Source: Agrobacterium sp. RAC06
GTDB taxonomy: Bacteria; Pseudomonadota; Alphaproteobacteria; Rhizobiales; Rhizobiaceae
Length of the DNA stretch: 64,000 nucleotides
Assembly: GCF_001713475.1 (NCBI RefSeq)
Contig: NZ_CP016499.1
Coordinates: 1,798,001 to 1,862,000, forward strand
Direction of reading: 5' to 3'
The notes beneath the pieces are model-generated. The model was not told the origin of the DNA. It worked only from the letters and a program-made list of their open reading frames with translations, and ran no database searches. The position numbers and the translations under genes were made by a program. Below are positions 54,570-63,740 of the stretch, one piece after another (the stretch's first letter is position 1; every line of letters begins with the position of its first letter).

Positions 54570-55883
54570 CTAAACCGCCGTGCGGCGATCCAGCGCTTTC
54601 GGACGAGGACCGCCATAGGCCCAGTTCAGAAGCTCGACCGTATGGACGACGGGAATGCCGGTCGCCGAGCCGATCTGGGTCATGCAGCCGATGTTGCCGG
54701 CAGAGATTATATCGGGTTTCGTCGCCTCGATATTCTTCACCTTGCGGGCCTTCAGCCTGGCTGAAATCTCAGGCTGCATGATGTTGTAGGTGCCGGCTGA
54801 ACCGCAGCAGAGATGGCCTTCCGGCGGATCCTTGACCGTGAAGCCGGCCGACTTCAACAGAAGTTTTGGCGCCATCGTCACCTTCTGGCCATGCTGCAGC
54901 GAGCAGGCGGAATGATAGGCGACGGTCAGCCCCTTCGTCTCCGCGACCGGCAGATCGAGGGTCGAAAGATACTCGGTGACGTCCTTGGCGAGTGCCGAAA
55001 CGCGCGCTGCCTTTTCAGCATAGGCCGGATCGAGGCGCAGCATGTGGCCGTAGTCCTTGATCGTCGTACCGCAGCCAGACGTCGTCACGATGATCGCGTC
55101 GAGACCGCCCGCTTCGATGGCGCGGGTCCAGACATCGACATTGCGGCGAGCGCTGTCGAGGGCCTGTTCCTCGCGGCCCATATGGTGGACGAGTGCGCCA
55201 CAGCAGCCCTCGCCTTGCGGTACAACGACTTCGACGCCAAGACGGGTGAGCAGCGAGATCGCGGCTTCGTTGATACCGGGATCGAGGACGGGCTGGGCGC
55301 AGCCAGTGAGGATCGCGACACGGCCACGGCGGGTTGCAGCTGGGGCATGGATAGCGGGCTTGGCGAAGTTCGAGGGTGGTGCGACCTTGGAAGGCGCGAG
55401 CCTCAACATGGCGGCCATCGGCTTGAGTGACTTTACCTGATCGAAGATGCCGGCGAAGGGGCGCCCGAGGGCGGCGAGCTTCAAGGCCAGACGGAAGCGG
55501 CCCGGATAGGGCAGAACCATGGCCAGCATATTGCGCGTCAGCCGGTTCATCAGCGGGCGGCGATAGGTCTTTTCGATATGGATGCGGGCATGATCGACCA
55601 GATGCATGTAGTCGACGCCGGAGGGACATGTCGTCGTACAGGCAAGGCAGGAGAGACAGCGGTCGATATGGGTGACGATCTGGTCATCCGCCGGACGGCC
55701 GTTCTCCAGCATGTCCTTGATCAGGTAGATGCGGCCGCGCGGGCTGTCGAGCTCGTTGCCAAGCGTCACATAGGTGGGACAGGTGGCAGTGCAGAAGCCA
55801 CAATGCACGCATTTGCGCAAGATGGCTTCGGCTTCCGCGACGTGGGGATCGGCGAGCTGCTCGGCGGTGAAATTGGTCTGCAC
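54570..55883 (-). CDS. glcF: Glycolate oxidase iron-sulfur subunit
   Basis: 437-aa subunit that passes electrons from GlcD to the respiratory chain. Two 4Fe-4S motifs are CVHCGFCTATCP at 25-36 and CLSCLACTTTCP at 76-87. Two cysteine-rich CCG domains follow (GEGCCGALVHHMG and GHLCCGSAGTYN). Last gene of the minus-strand group glcD, glcE, small membrane gene, glcF. Start ATG at 55883. Confidence 0.96.
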   Translation of the reverse strand: MQTNFTAEQLADPHVAEAEAILRKCVHCGFCTATCPTYVTLGNELDSPRGRIYLIKDMLENGRPADDQIVTHIDRCLSCLACTTTCPSGVDYMHLVDHARIHIEKTYRRPLMNRLTRNMLAMVLPYPGRFRLALKLAALGRPFAGIFDQVKSLKPMAAMLRLAPSKVAPPSNFAKPAIHAPAATRRGRVAILTGCAQPVLDPGINEAAISLLTRLGVEVVVPQGEGCCGALVHHMGREEQALDSARRNVDVWTRAIEAGGLDAIIVTTSGCGTTIKDYGHMLRLDPAYAEKAARVSALAKDVTEYLSTLDLPVAETKGLTVAYHSACSLQHGQKVTMAPKLLLKSAGFTVKDPPEGHLCCGSAGTYNIMQPEISARLKARKVKNIEATKPDIISAGNIGCMTQIGSATGIPVVHTVELLNWAYGGPRPKALDRRTAV

Positions 55884-55932
55884 GCAAATCCTCCCAAAGC
55901 GCGGCCGGCAGGGCCGCTCCCTTCATTCGTTT

Positions 55933-56310
55933 TCAGATCCACCAGCTGGTGGGACGGGCGATCGGCTCGCCGGCCGAGGCCTTCTGCAGGCCGATGACGC
56001 AGCGGACGACGATCCAGATGGCGACGCCGAAAATCAGGATGACGCCGACGGCAACAAGCATCAGGATGCTTGATATCAGCGCATAGAGCAGCCCGATCCA
56101 GAATGTTCTGATGGCATAGGTATAATGAGTGTCGACCCAAGGCTCGCTCTTGCCGCGGTTCACATAGGCCATGATCAGACCTACGATGCCGGTGAGGCCG
56201 ACGACGAAGCTGACGAGATAGAGGCAGTAGACCACCTGCACATTCATACGCCCAGGGGAGAACCAGCCCTCGCCGGATGAAACGGGCGGCTGGTAATTCG
56301 GATCAGTCAT
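55933..56310 (-). CDS. DUF4870-like small membrane protein inside the glc operon
   Basis: 125-aa protein with about three helices (26-48, 66-84, 86-106). VYCLYLVSFVVGLTGIVGLIMAYVNR, then WVDTHYTYAIRTFWIGLLY resembles the DUF4870 family. It is placed between glcE and glcF with gaps of 12 and 49 bp, on the same strand, so it is co-transcribed. A role in glycolate oxidase is not established. Confidence 0.78.
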   Translation of the reverse strand: MTDPNYQPPVSSGEGWFSPGRMNVQVVYCLYLVSFVVGLTGIVGLIMAYVNRGKSEPWVDTHYTYAIRTFWIGLLYALISSILMLVAVGVILIFGVAIWIVVRCVIGLQKASAGEPIARPTSWWI

Positions 56311-56322
56311 GACAAAACTCCT

Positions 56323-57528
56323 TCATGCAATCAGTCCGGGATTGAAAATCCCGTGAGGATCGAGTTTTGCCCTGACCCGGCCCGAAAGCAAGGCAACCGC
56401 CGGAGCCTGCGGCTCGAAGCTGGCCACTTCGGCGCGGATCTGAGGTGCTGCCCGGAGCAGCGTCGCATGGCCGCCGCCAAGGGTGCGGATGCCATGGCGC
56501 AAGACCTCTGCCTCGGGATCAGCCTCCATACGCATCCAGACGAGACCGCCCTGCCAGTCGTAATAGGCGTCGATGCCGGCGCGGAGCCTGAGGCCCGCGA
56601 CCAGCTTCCAGGCTTGCGACGGAGCCATGGACAGGCGCCAGAGCGGCCGGGCCGTGCCATCGGCATAGGGCATGACATCGCGGATTTCTGCCCAGAGCGC
56701 TTTGGTGTCTTCAGCGTCGAGACGGCTGACCGGGCCGAAACCAGCAACGGCGGCCATCAGCTTTTCCGCACGCACGGCTACCGAGGCTTCGAGCCCCTCC
56801 AGGCGCATGACCGTGGCCGCACCTTGAGGAAGCTTGCCGCCAATGAATCGGCCACGCACGCTTTCCGGCAGATGGGCCGCACCGGAGACCTCGACGGAGA
56901 GCGACAGGGCAGCGGCGAGCGCCTTCATCGCCTGCTCGTCTTCCAGGCCCGAGAGAACGATGGTGGTCGCCGTTTTCGGCACGGGCAGAACCTTGAAAGT
57001 GACTTCGGTGAGGAAACCGAGCGTGCCGTGGGAGCCGGCGAGCAGCTTGACGAGATCGAGGCCCGTGACGTTCTTCATCACCTTGCCACCGGCCTTCACG
57101 ACGTCCCCTGCCCCGTTGACGAAGCGCACACCGAGCAGATGGTCACGGGCGGCACCTGCCGTGAAGCGACGCGGACCGGAGCTGTTGACCGCGAACAGGC
57201 CGCCAATGGTGGGCGTGCCCGAGGTGCCCATGGCACCCCGATGGTCCATGGGTTCGAAGGCCATGCCTTGCCCGTTTTCGGCAAGGGCCGCCTCGATCTC
57301 CGCAACGGGTGTGCCGGCACGGGCCGTGATGACCATTTCGGCGGGATTGTATTCGACGATGCCGGTGAGGGCTGCGGAAGAGAGAGTGGCGTCTGCGGCT
57401 GTAGGATTGCCAAAGCCCGCACGGCTGCCACCGCCGCGGATGTGGAGCGGGGTCTTGCGGGAGGCATGATCGCGGATGACGTCGGCGGCTTCGATTTCGG
57501 TCGAGGGGTTCAGCATACTCGTCATCAT
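56323..57528 (-). CDS. glcE: Glycolate oxidase FAD-binding subunit
   Basis: 401-aa FAD_binding_4 protein. RGGGSRAGFGNPT is near residue 30, and GTSGTPTIGGLFAVNSSGPRRFTAG, the FAD pyrophosphate region, is near 105. VMKNVTGLDLVKLLAGSHGTLGFLTEV follows. It ends in the FAD-linked oxidase fold. Its start overlaps the glcD stop by 4 bp (ATGA). Confidence 0.95.
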   Translation of the reverse strand: MMTSMLNPSTEIEAADVIRDHASRKTPLHIRGGGSRAGFGNPTAADATLSSAALTGIVEYNPAEMVITARAGTPVAEIEAALAENGQGMAFEPMDHRGAMGTSGTPTIGGLFAVNSSGPRRFTAGAARDHLLGVRFVNGAGDVVKAGGKVMKNVTGLDLVKLLAGSHGTLGFLTEVTFKVLPVPKTATTIVLSGLEDEQAMKALAAALSLSVEVSGAAHLPESVRGRFIGGKLPQGAATVMRLEGLEASVAVRAEKLMAAVAGFGPVSRLDAEDTKALWAEIRDVMPYADGTARPLWRLSMAPSQAWKLVAGLRLRAGIDAYYDWQGGLVWMRMEADPEAEVLRHGIRTLGGGHATLLRAAPQIRAEVASFEPQAPAVALLSGRVRAKLDPHGIFNPGLIA

Positions 57529-58958
57529 CCTCTCCCCTCCAGCGGAAAGACCTTCGACGGATTGAGAATCCAGTCCGCATCGAACGCCGAGCGCACGGCC
57601 ATCTGCTGGTCAAGGTCGACCTGGGTGAACTGGTGCAGCATCAGGTCTCGCTTCTCAATGCCGACGCCGTGTTCGCCGGTGAGGCAACCGCCGGCGTCGA
57701 CGCAGAGTTTGAGGATCTCCATGCCGGCGGCTTCGGCCTTCGCTGCGTCATCAGGGTCGTTGATGTTGTAGAGGATCAGTGGGTGCATATTGCCGTCACC
57801 GGCGTGGAAGACATTGGCGACGCGCAGGCCGTAGCGGTCGATGATCTCGGAGGTCTTGCGCAACACGTAAGCGAGCTGGCTGAGCGGCACGGTTCCGTCC
57901 ATGCAGATGTAATCGGCGATGCGGCCGGTGGCGCCGAAGGCGGATTTGCGGCCTTTCCAGATGAGGGCGGCCTCGTTGGCGGACTGGCTTTCTCGCACGG
58001 TCTTGACCCCATGGCGCTTGGCGATCTCGACGATGGCGGCCAGCATCGCGTCCATCTCGGCTTCGGAGCCCTCGACCTCGACGATCAGCAGGGCCTCCAC
58101 GTCGAGCGGATATCCGGCCTTGGCGAAGGCCTCGCAGATCTCGATCGCGGGCTTGTCCATAAATTCGATGGCGACCGGAATGATGCCGGCGCCGATGACA
58201 TCGGCGACGCAAGAGCCGGCTTCCTCGGCGCTGTCGAAACCGAAGAGCACGGGGCGCGCGCCTTCGGGTTTGGCGAGGAGGCGAACGGTGGCTTCGGTGA
58301 CGATACCGAGCTGGCCCTCGGAGCCGCAGACGAGGCCGAGCAGGTCATAACCCTCGGCGTCCAGATGCTTGCCGCCGAGATCGACCACCGTGCCGTCGAC
58401 GAGGACCAATTTCACGCCGAGCAGGTTGTTGGTGGTCACACCGTATTTCAAACAGTGGGCGCCGCCAGAATTCATGGCGATATTGCCGCCGATGGTGCAG
58501 GCGAGCTGCGAGCTTGGATCGGGAGCGTAGAAATAGCCGTCAGAGCCAACGGCATCCGATATCGCGAGATTGGTGACGCCGGCCTGAACGGTCGCGCAGC
58601 GATTGGCGTAGTCGACCTCAAGGATCCGGGTCATGGCGGAGAGGCCGAGCACGACGGCATCTTCCTGCGGAATGGCGCCGCCTGATAGCGAGGTGCCGGC
58701 GCCACGGGGCACGACGGGGATGCCGTAGCGATGGCAGTATTTCATGACGGCAGCCACCTGGGCTGTCGTCTCGGGCAGGACGACCGCGAGCGGGCGGCGG
58801 CGATAGGCGATGAAGCCGTCGGTCTCGAAGGGGACGAGTGCGTTTCGCTCCTCGACGAGCCGCCCTTGCGGCACCAGCTCCTTCAAGTCGGCGAGGATCT
58901 CGGCGCGGCGCGACAGGACGTCGGGCCTCGGCGGCAGAAAGGCGATGGCTTCGCTCAT
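57525..58958 (-). CDS. glcD: Glycolate oxidase subunit GlcD (FAD-linked)
   Basis: 477-aa catalytic flavoprotein oxidising glycolate to glyoxylate, also able in relatives to use D-lactate. FAD-binding motifs are PRGAGTSLSGGA near 85, CTIGGNIAMNSGGAHCLKYGVT near 153 and GLVCGSEGQLGIVTEAT. The C-terminal metal/substrate histidines lie in VFHAGDGNMHPLI and TGEHGVGIEKR. First gene of the glc group; a LysR regulator is divergent across 137 bp. Confidence 0.96.
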   Translation of the reverse strand: MSEAIAFLPPRPDVLSRRAEILADLKELVPQGRLVEERNALVPFETDGFIAYRRRPLAVVLPETTAQVAAVMKYCHRYGIPVVPRGAGTSLSGGAIPQEDAVVLGLSAMTRILEVDYANRCATVQAGVTNLAISDAVGSDGYFYAPDPSSQLACTIGGNIAMNSGGAHCLKYGVTTNNLLGVKLVLVDGTVVDLGGKHLDAEGYDLLGLVCGSEGQLGIVTEATVRLLAKPEGARPVLFGFDSAEEAGSCVADVIGAGIIPVAIEFMDKPAIEICEAFAKAGYPLDVEALLIVEVEGSEAEMDAMLAAIVEIAKRHGVKTVRESQSANEAALIWKGRKSAFGATGRIADYICMDGTVPLSQLAYVLRKTSEIIDRYGLRVANVFHAGDGNMHPLILYNINDPDDAAKAEAAGMEILKLCVDAGGCLTGEHGVGIEKRDLMLHQFTQVDLDQQMAVRSAFDADWILNPSKVFPLEGRG

Positions 58959-59012
58959 GAAATGTCTCCCCTCTTTGCCCAGATCCTAGCTGCGCAGCGG
59001 CCGCCGCTCAAC

Positions 59013-59031
59013 TGGTCTATTTTTATTACCA
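59013..59031. promoter_or_regulatory. T-N11-A dyad between glcD and the divergent LysR gene
   Basis: TGGT-N11-ACCA, a perfect 4-bp dyad with T-N11-A spacing and an AT-rich centre. It is 55 bp before the glcD start and 64 bp before the LysR start. The short arms make chance occurrence possible. Confidence 0.4.
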
Positions 59032-59095
59032 CTAGGACTTTCGTGGAGCAAATGCTATGCACTTATGACCAAATCGGAAACAGTGGCGCTCACTC

Positions 59096-59992
59096 ATGAC
59101 CAATCTCGGTGATCTCGAAGTCTTCGTCCGTGTGATTGCGGCCGGCAGCATGTCGACCGCGGCACGCGACCTCGGTCTGTCGCCCGCCGTTGTGTCCAAA
59201 CGCATCAAGCGGCTGGAGGACAAGCTCGGCACACGGCTCCTGCAGCGCACGACACGGCAGATCTCGCTGACGGAAGCCGGCCAGGGATTTCACGAGCGGG
59301 TGCTGACCGTGCTGGGCGGGCTGGAAGAGGCCGAAGCCTTCGCGTCGGGTCGCTCCTCGGAGGTCAACGGCACGCTGAAGATCTCGGCATCGACCTCGTT
59401 TGGCCGCATGCATGTGGCGCCGCACTTGAAGCCCTTCATGGAGGCGCATCCGGACCTCGCCATCCATCTGGTGCTGTCGGATGACTTCACCGACATCGTC
59501 GGCGGCGGCTTCGATCTCGCGATCCGCATCGCGGAGTTGAACGATTCATCGCTCGTTGCGCGCAGGCTCGCCCCGGTGCGCCGCGTGCTCTGCGCGGCTC
59601 CCAGCTATCTTGCTGCGCACGGGACGCCTGAAACCCTCGACGACCTGAAGAAGCATCGCTGCCTGCCAGCACACAATCACGATTCATGGCGCCTGGAAGG
59701 TCCGACCGGGCCGGTGACACTCAGGCCCGAGGGCATGCTGATCACCAATTCCAGCGAGGTGCTCCGCGAAGCAGTCATTGCCGGCCTCGGGATCGCGCTG
59801 CGCTCCACCTGGGATGTCGGCGCGGAACTGAAGAGCGGCAAGCTGGCGCAGGTGCTGCCGCAATATGAAAGCTCGCGCAACGTGGCCCTGTCGGCCGTCT
59901 ATCCGAGCCGCCAGTTCCTGCCCGCAAAAGTACGGCTGTTCATCGATTATCTGGCGGAGCTTTACGGGCCGGTGCCCTATTGGGAACGTTAG
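59096..59992 (+). CDS. LysR-family regulator, likely of the glc operon
   Basis: 298-aa regulator. DNA-binding helix-turn-helix at about 18-65 (GSMSTAARDLGLSPAVVSKRIKRLE), with a DmlR/CrgA-type effector domain (SASTSFGRMHVAPHL, FDLAIRIAEL). In E. coli glc genes are governed by GntR-type GlcC; here the divergent LysR gene is the only local regulator, so control of glcDEF by it is an inference from position. Its stop is 2 bp from the convergent DUF6880 gene. Confidence 0.92.
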   Translation: MTNLGDLEVFVRVIAAGSMSTAARDLGLSPAVVSKRIKRLEDKLGTRLLQRTTRQISLTEAGQGFHERVLTVLGGLEEAEAFASGRSSEVNGTLKISASTSFGRMHVAPHLKPFMEAHPDLAIHLVLSDDFTDIVGGGFDLAIRIAELNDSSLVARRLAPVRRVLCAAPSYLAAHGTPETLDDLKKHRCLPAHNHDSWRLEGPTGPVTLRPEGMLITNSSEVLREAVIAGLGIALRSTWDVGAELKSGKLAQVLPQYESSRNVALSAVYPSRQFLPAKVRLFIDYLAELYGPVPYWER

Positions 59993-59994
59993 GA

Positions 59995-61407
59995 CTAGCC
60001 CGATAGCCCGCCTGGCACCGAACTCCAGAACCCGTATTTCTTCGAATGATTGCGCCGCAGTTCGGCGAGGAAGGCGGCGTGGGTCGAGAGGCCGAGACCT
60101 TCGGGCAGGTTCGGCATGAGGCGCGCGAGCTCGCCGACGTAACGGCCAGCATGGGGATAGGCCACGCCGATGCCGCGCCTGAGGATATCTTCGACTAGTA
60201 CACGGTAGAGCACGACGGCGGCCAGCGGCTCCTTTGCCGACAGCGCTTCGGCGGCTGGGGCGAGATCGTCGTAGTGGCGGCCTTCCCAATCATGCTGGTG
60301 GCGCAGGACGTGGGCGGCGGCAAGATCGAGACGCGGCCAGGCGAGGAAGAAATCAAGCGCGAGATAGATGTCCTCGTGCTCTTTCGCCAGCGCCAAGGCA
60401 CGGTCGAGCTCATCGAATTCGGCGAAATCGTCGAGCTTCGACAGGTAGAGTTTCAGTACGGATGGATCGAGGGTTTCGCCGAATTCGCGCCAGCGCAGTT
60501 CCTGCGCGTCTTCGCGGCGCTTCAGCTTTTCGAGGATCTCGGCTTCCAGCAGACGGCGCTCATGGGCGCCATAATCCGGACCGACGGAGGCAAGAACTCC
60601 GTTGACCGGGATCAGGCGGACGCCACGCGGGCGCTCGCGCACCCATTCCAGCGCGGCCTCGAAACGACCGGCCTGATGCAGCAATTCGGCGACAGCGAGC
60701 GTATCGCGGCGGTTTTCGGGCTTCTGGCGTTCGAGCACCAGGAAATCGTCGATATCGCCCTGATGCAAAGCGAGCGACTGCAGGAGGTCAAGAGCGCCGA
60801 GCTTCAGGGGTTCGGAGGGCAGGACTTCGGCCAATACCTTGCGCCATGCCTTCGCGGCCGGGCCTGAGACGACGCCGGTCAGCGCACGCAGGAAACCGGT
60901 GTGCTCACCGTAGCGATCGCGCAACCGCAGGCGCTCGATATGCGGCACGAGAAGGACCTGCTCCTCGGCCCCGACGGTCTTGATGAGGTCGAGTGTCGCC
61001 AGTTCCGTGTCGTCAAAAACCTTCCACAGGCGAGCATTGTCCGTGGCCAAACGTGCGGAGACCGGAAAGCGCAGGCCGAGGAAACGAACAATACGCTCGG
61101 CTGCGGCCTGAGGATCGGCTGACCCAAGTTCGGAGAGGATGTTGCGGGCAAGGGCTGCAAATTCCCCGGCGAGATCACGGGCGCGTGCCTTGTTGATCCG
61201 CGTCGTCGCCTGGTCGATCGCATCGAGGCGCTTGTCGATCAGGCGGGCCATCTCATCCGGCCCGGTTTCGCCGGCGAGCGCCGTCTGGAGGCGTGCCTTC
61301 AGCGCCTTGTTGGCCGCGGATTCCTCCAAGAGGATATCGACCAGTTTCTCGAGCCCAAGGCCTGACAGCCCCTTCTTGTCGAGTTTCGCCTTGGTCTGCT
61401 TCGCCAT
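59995..61407 (-). CDS. DUF6880 family protein
   Basis: 470-aa cytosolic, mostly helical protein of unknown function. Features are an N-terminal KLDKKGLSGLGLEKLVDILLEESAAN, repeated hydrophobic helical segments through the middle (ELATLDLIKTVG, ELLHQAGRFEAALEWVRE) that look TPR-like, and the end HSKKYGFWSSVPG. The ATG at 61407 (MAKQTKAKLDKK) is chosen; longer starts are open. No catalytic motif was seen. The DUF3422 gene lies 67 bp upstream on the same strand. Confidence 0.75.
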   Translation of the reverse strand: MAKQTKAKLDKKGLSGLGLEKLVDILLEESAANKALKARLQTALAGETGPDEMARLIDKRLDAIDQATTRINKARARDLAGEFAALARNILSELGSADPQAAAERIVRFLGLRFPVSARLATDNARLWKVFDDTELATLDLIKTVGAEEQVLLVPHIERLRLRDRYGEHTGFLRALTGVVSGPAAKAWRKVLAEVLPSEPLKLGALDLLQSLALHQGDIDDFLVLERQKPENRRDTLAVAELLHQAGRFEAALEWVRERPRGVRLIPVNGVLASVGPDYGAHERRLLEAEILEKLKRREDAQELRWREFGETLDPSVLKLYLSKLDDFAEFDELDRALALAKEHEDIYLALDFFLAWPRLDLAAAHVLRHQHDWEGRHYDDLAPAAEALSAKEPLAAVVLYRVLVEDILRRGIGVAYPHAGRYVGELARLMPNLPEGLGLSTHAAFLAELRRNHSKKYGFWSSVPGGLSG

Positions 61408-61474
61408 TCTGCCTGTCATCCGCCGCTTGTCTGCGATCATATATCGATCCGCAGGGCGCGTCAGCAAGAGCTGA

Positions 61475-62746
61475 TCAGCCTTGCCGTTCGTGGCTCCTAC
61501 GGATCCGTCGAACCACCCACCAGACGCCAAGCACGGAGAGCGGCACCGAAATACCGGTGATGATGGCCGTGTCGAAGGGCAGGAGGTCGTGCGGGATGGC
61601 TTTGGCGGCATAACCGACGAGGCCGACAACATAGTAGGAGATGGCGGCGACCGAGAGGCCTTCGACGGTCTGCTGCAGGCGCAGCTGCATTTCGGCGCGG
61701 CTGTTCATGGCGGTCAGCAGGTCGGAATTCTGCCGTTCCAGCTCGACATCGATCCAGGACCGGACGAGAGCCGTCGCACGCGAGAGTTTCCGCGAGAGGT
61801 TGGCCTGACGTTCCTCGATCGACTGGCAGGTGCGCATGGCGGGCGCCAGGCGCCGTTCGAGGAAGGAGCCCAGCGTCTCGTGACCGGGCACCGGCGTTTC
61901 ATCCAGCGTCTTGATACGCTCGCGCACGATGCCGTCATAGGCGCGGCTGGCCCCAAACCGATAGAGGCTCAAAGCGGCATTGGCCTCGAGTTCGGCGGCA
62001 AGGCGTGTGAGCTCGGAAAGCATCTCGTCGGATTCGTCGCGGGCGTGTGCCTTCATCCGCTGGGTGACGGCGGTCAGACCGTCCTCGATGCGGCGGATCT
62101 CGGGCGAGAGTGTCTGGGCGAGCGGCAGGCCGAGCATGGCCATGGTGCGATAGGTCTCGATGTCGAGCAGGCGCTGGACCACGGCGCCGCGGCCAGCTTC
62201 GGTCATGCCTCTGTCAATGACGAGGATCTGGGTGAGGCCATGACCGTCCTGGCGAAAGTCGGTGAGCACAGCCGCCTGGCCGTTCTTCAATTCGCTATAG
62301 CAAAGGCTTGCCGGATCGAAGGCGGCATGGGCATCGGCGATTTCGGGACCATCAGGGCGAAGTTCGAGGCGGATCCCCGAAATCAGCGGACCGGGGGCGA
62401 TGAAGCCGTCGCCGAAGGGATGGATCGGCACTTCGCCACCGAAGCTCTCCGGCAGCGGCCCATCCCAGAACCAGGTGGAAAACTCGGTATGCCTTTCCCA
62501 ACGCAGCGTCCCCTGCCCCCAGGCGAGCGAATGATAGCGTCCATTCTTCTCCGGCGGGGCGACGCCGCGGGCGCGGGACAATTCGGAAATGGCCGCATGA
62601 TGCACGGCCGAACCGCCATCCATCATGAAGGCAAGTTGGAAGATGACCCGGCCGGATTTGACCAGCGCATAGGGTCTGGCATGGATTTCTCCGAGCGCCA
62701 GCGCCCGCTCCGGCGCCATTGGAAATGCAAAATCACCCTTTGCCAC
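61475..62746 (-). CDS. DUF3422 family membrane protein
   Basis: 423-aa protein. The conserved N-terminal segment ALALGEIHARPYALV is followed by WGQGTLRWERHTEFSTWF, a long helical region and two C-terminal membrane helices (about 367-388 and 392-412) that end in a basic tail (VVRRIRRSHERQG). The GTG at 62746 has GGGAGA in front and matches the family start; an ATG 21 codons upstream is unlikely. The function of DUF3422 is unknown. Confidence 0.85.
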   Translation of the reverse strand: MAKGDFAFPMAPERALALGEIHARPYALVKSGRVIFQLAFMMDGGSAVHHAAISELSRARGVAPPEKNGRYHSLAWGQGTLRWERHTEFSTWFWDGPLPESFGGEVPIHPFGDGFIAPGPLISGIRLELRPDGPEIADAHAAFDPASLCYSELKNGQAAVLTDFRQDGHGLTQILVIDRGMTEAGRGAVVQRLLDIETYRTMAMLGLPLAQTLSPEIRRIEDGLTAVTQRMKAHARDESDEMLSELTRLAAELEANAALSLYRFGASRAYDGIVRERIKTLDETPVPGHETLGSFLERRLAPAMRTCQSIEERQANLSRKLSRATALVRSWIDVELERQNSDLLTAMNSRAEMQLRLQQTVEGLSVAAISYYVVGLVGYAAKAIPHDLLPFDTAIITGISVPLSVLGVWWVVRRIRRSHERQG

Positions 62747-62850
62747 GCCGACCGTCTCCCTTGCCCTATCGCAAGCTAGCAGTGCGCTCGCGTCAGCGCA
62801 AAGGTGCAAACGTCACAGCCCCGCTTTCGACGAATTGCGCAGCAGTCAAC

Positions 62851-62869
62851 TGGACAACAAAGTTGACCA
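62851..62869. promoter_or_regulatory. GntR/FadR-type operator over the promoter of the FCD regulator
   Basis: TGGACAAC-AAA-GTTGACCA, a dyad with 7 of 8 positions symmetric. It overlaps the -35 box TTGACC and lies just over 40 bp before the start codon. A wider perfect dyad GTCAAC-N11-GTTGAC (62845-62867) partly overlaps. The position suggests autorepression. Confidence 0.6.
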
Positions 62870-62892
62870 CTTGTCATTCCGCTTGCTATGAA
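62863..62892 (+). promoter_or_regulatory. Candidate promoter of the FCD regulator-lutA operon
   Basis: TTGACC (62863-62868), 18-bp spacer, TATGAA (62887-62892). The start of transcription would fall near 62899, ahead of the GAGAGGG ribosome binding site. Confidence 0.55.
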
Positions 62893-62909
62893 ACGGCATG
62901 GAGAGGGTA

Positions 62910-63740
62910 ATGATCGAGAGCGACCAGACACTGTTTTCCGGCGTCAGCCACAGCCGCACCGCCGACGAGGTGGTGCAGCAGATCGAGCTTTTGATCCTCG
63001 ACGGCGTGTTGCGTGATGGTGACCGGCTGCCGGGCGAGCGGGAATTGTCCCAGTCGCTCGAGGTGTCGCGGCCAATCCTTCGCGATGCGCTCAAGGAGCT
63101 GGAAAACCGGGGACTGCTGATCAGCCATCATGGCGGCGGTACCTTCGTTGCCGACATCATCGGCCAGGTGTTTTCCAAGCCGATCACCGATCTCATTTCT
63201 CGGCATGCCCGCGCCACGCGCGACTATCTCGAATATCGCCGTGAACTCGAGGGCCTGACGGCAGAGTTGGCGGCCCAACGGGCGACGGAGACCGACAAGG
63301 CGCTGTTGTCCCGGATCATCGAGGACATGCGTCACGCCCACGGGATCCAGGAGCCGGAAGACGAACTCGCGGCCGACGTGGAATTCCACAATGCCGTCGG
63401 TGAGGCGGCGCACAACATCATTCTCCTGCACACCATGCGGGCCTGCTACCGGCTCCTGTCGGAGGGCATCTTCTTCAACCGCAAGGCCGTCTTCTCGCTA
63501 CCCAATGCGCGGGAGCGGCTTCTGGATCAGCATGTAGCGATCCATGACGCGATCCTCGCCGGCGATCCGGAAGCGGCCAAGGCTGCAGCCCAGGCGCATA
63601 TCGATTTCGTCATGCGGGCGGCCGACGAAAGCGCGCGAGCCGGCGAATGGGGACGGGTCGCGAAACTCAGGCTCATCCGGCGCGACGGCGGTCGCACGGG
63701 CCGTACGGCTAACCTTTCGAAAACGGAGACAAAAGCGTGA
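62910..63740 (+). CDS. FCD-domain GntR regulator (LldR/LutR-like)
   Basis: 276-aa regulator. GntR winged helix at about 15-80 (ADEVVQQIELLILDGVLRDGDRLPGERELSQSLEVSRPILRDAL), then a C-terminal FCD domain (about 95-230) with DVEFHNAV and LDQHVAIHDAI, the metal and ligand site. It directly precedes and overlaps lutA, so lactate is the likely effector. The ATG at 62910 (MIESDQ) is preferred, with GAGAGGG five bases upstream; an ATG four codons earlier is nearly at the predicted transcript start. Confidence 0.93.
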   Translation: MIESDQTLFSGVSHSRTADEVVQQIELLILDGVLRDGDRLPGERELSQSLEVSRPILRDALKELENRGLLISHHGGGTFVADIIGQVFSKPITDLISRHARATRDYLEYRRELEGLTAELAAQRATETDKALLSRIIEDMRHAHGIQEPEDELAADVEFHNAVGEAAHNIILLHTMRACYRLLSEGIFFNRKAVFSLPNARERLLDQHVAIHDAILAGDPEAAKAAAQAHIDFVMRAADESARAGEWGRVAKLRLIRRDGGRTGRTANLSKTETKA

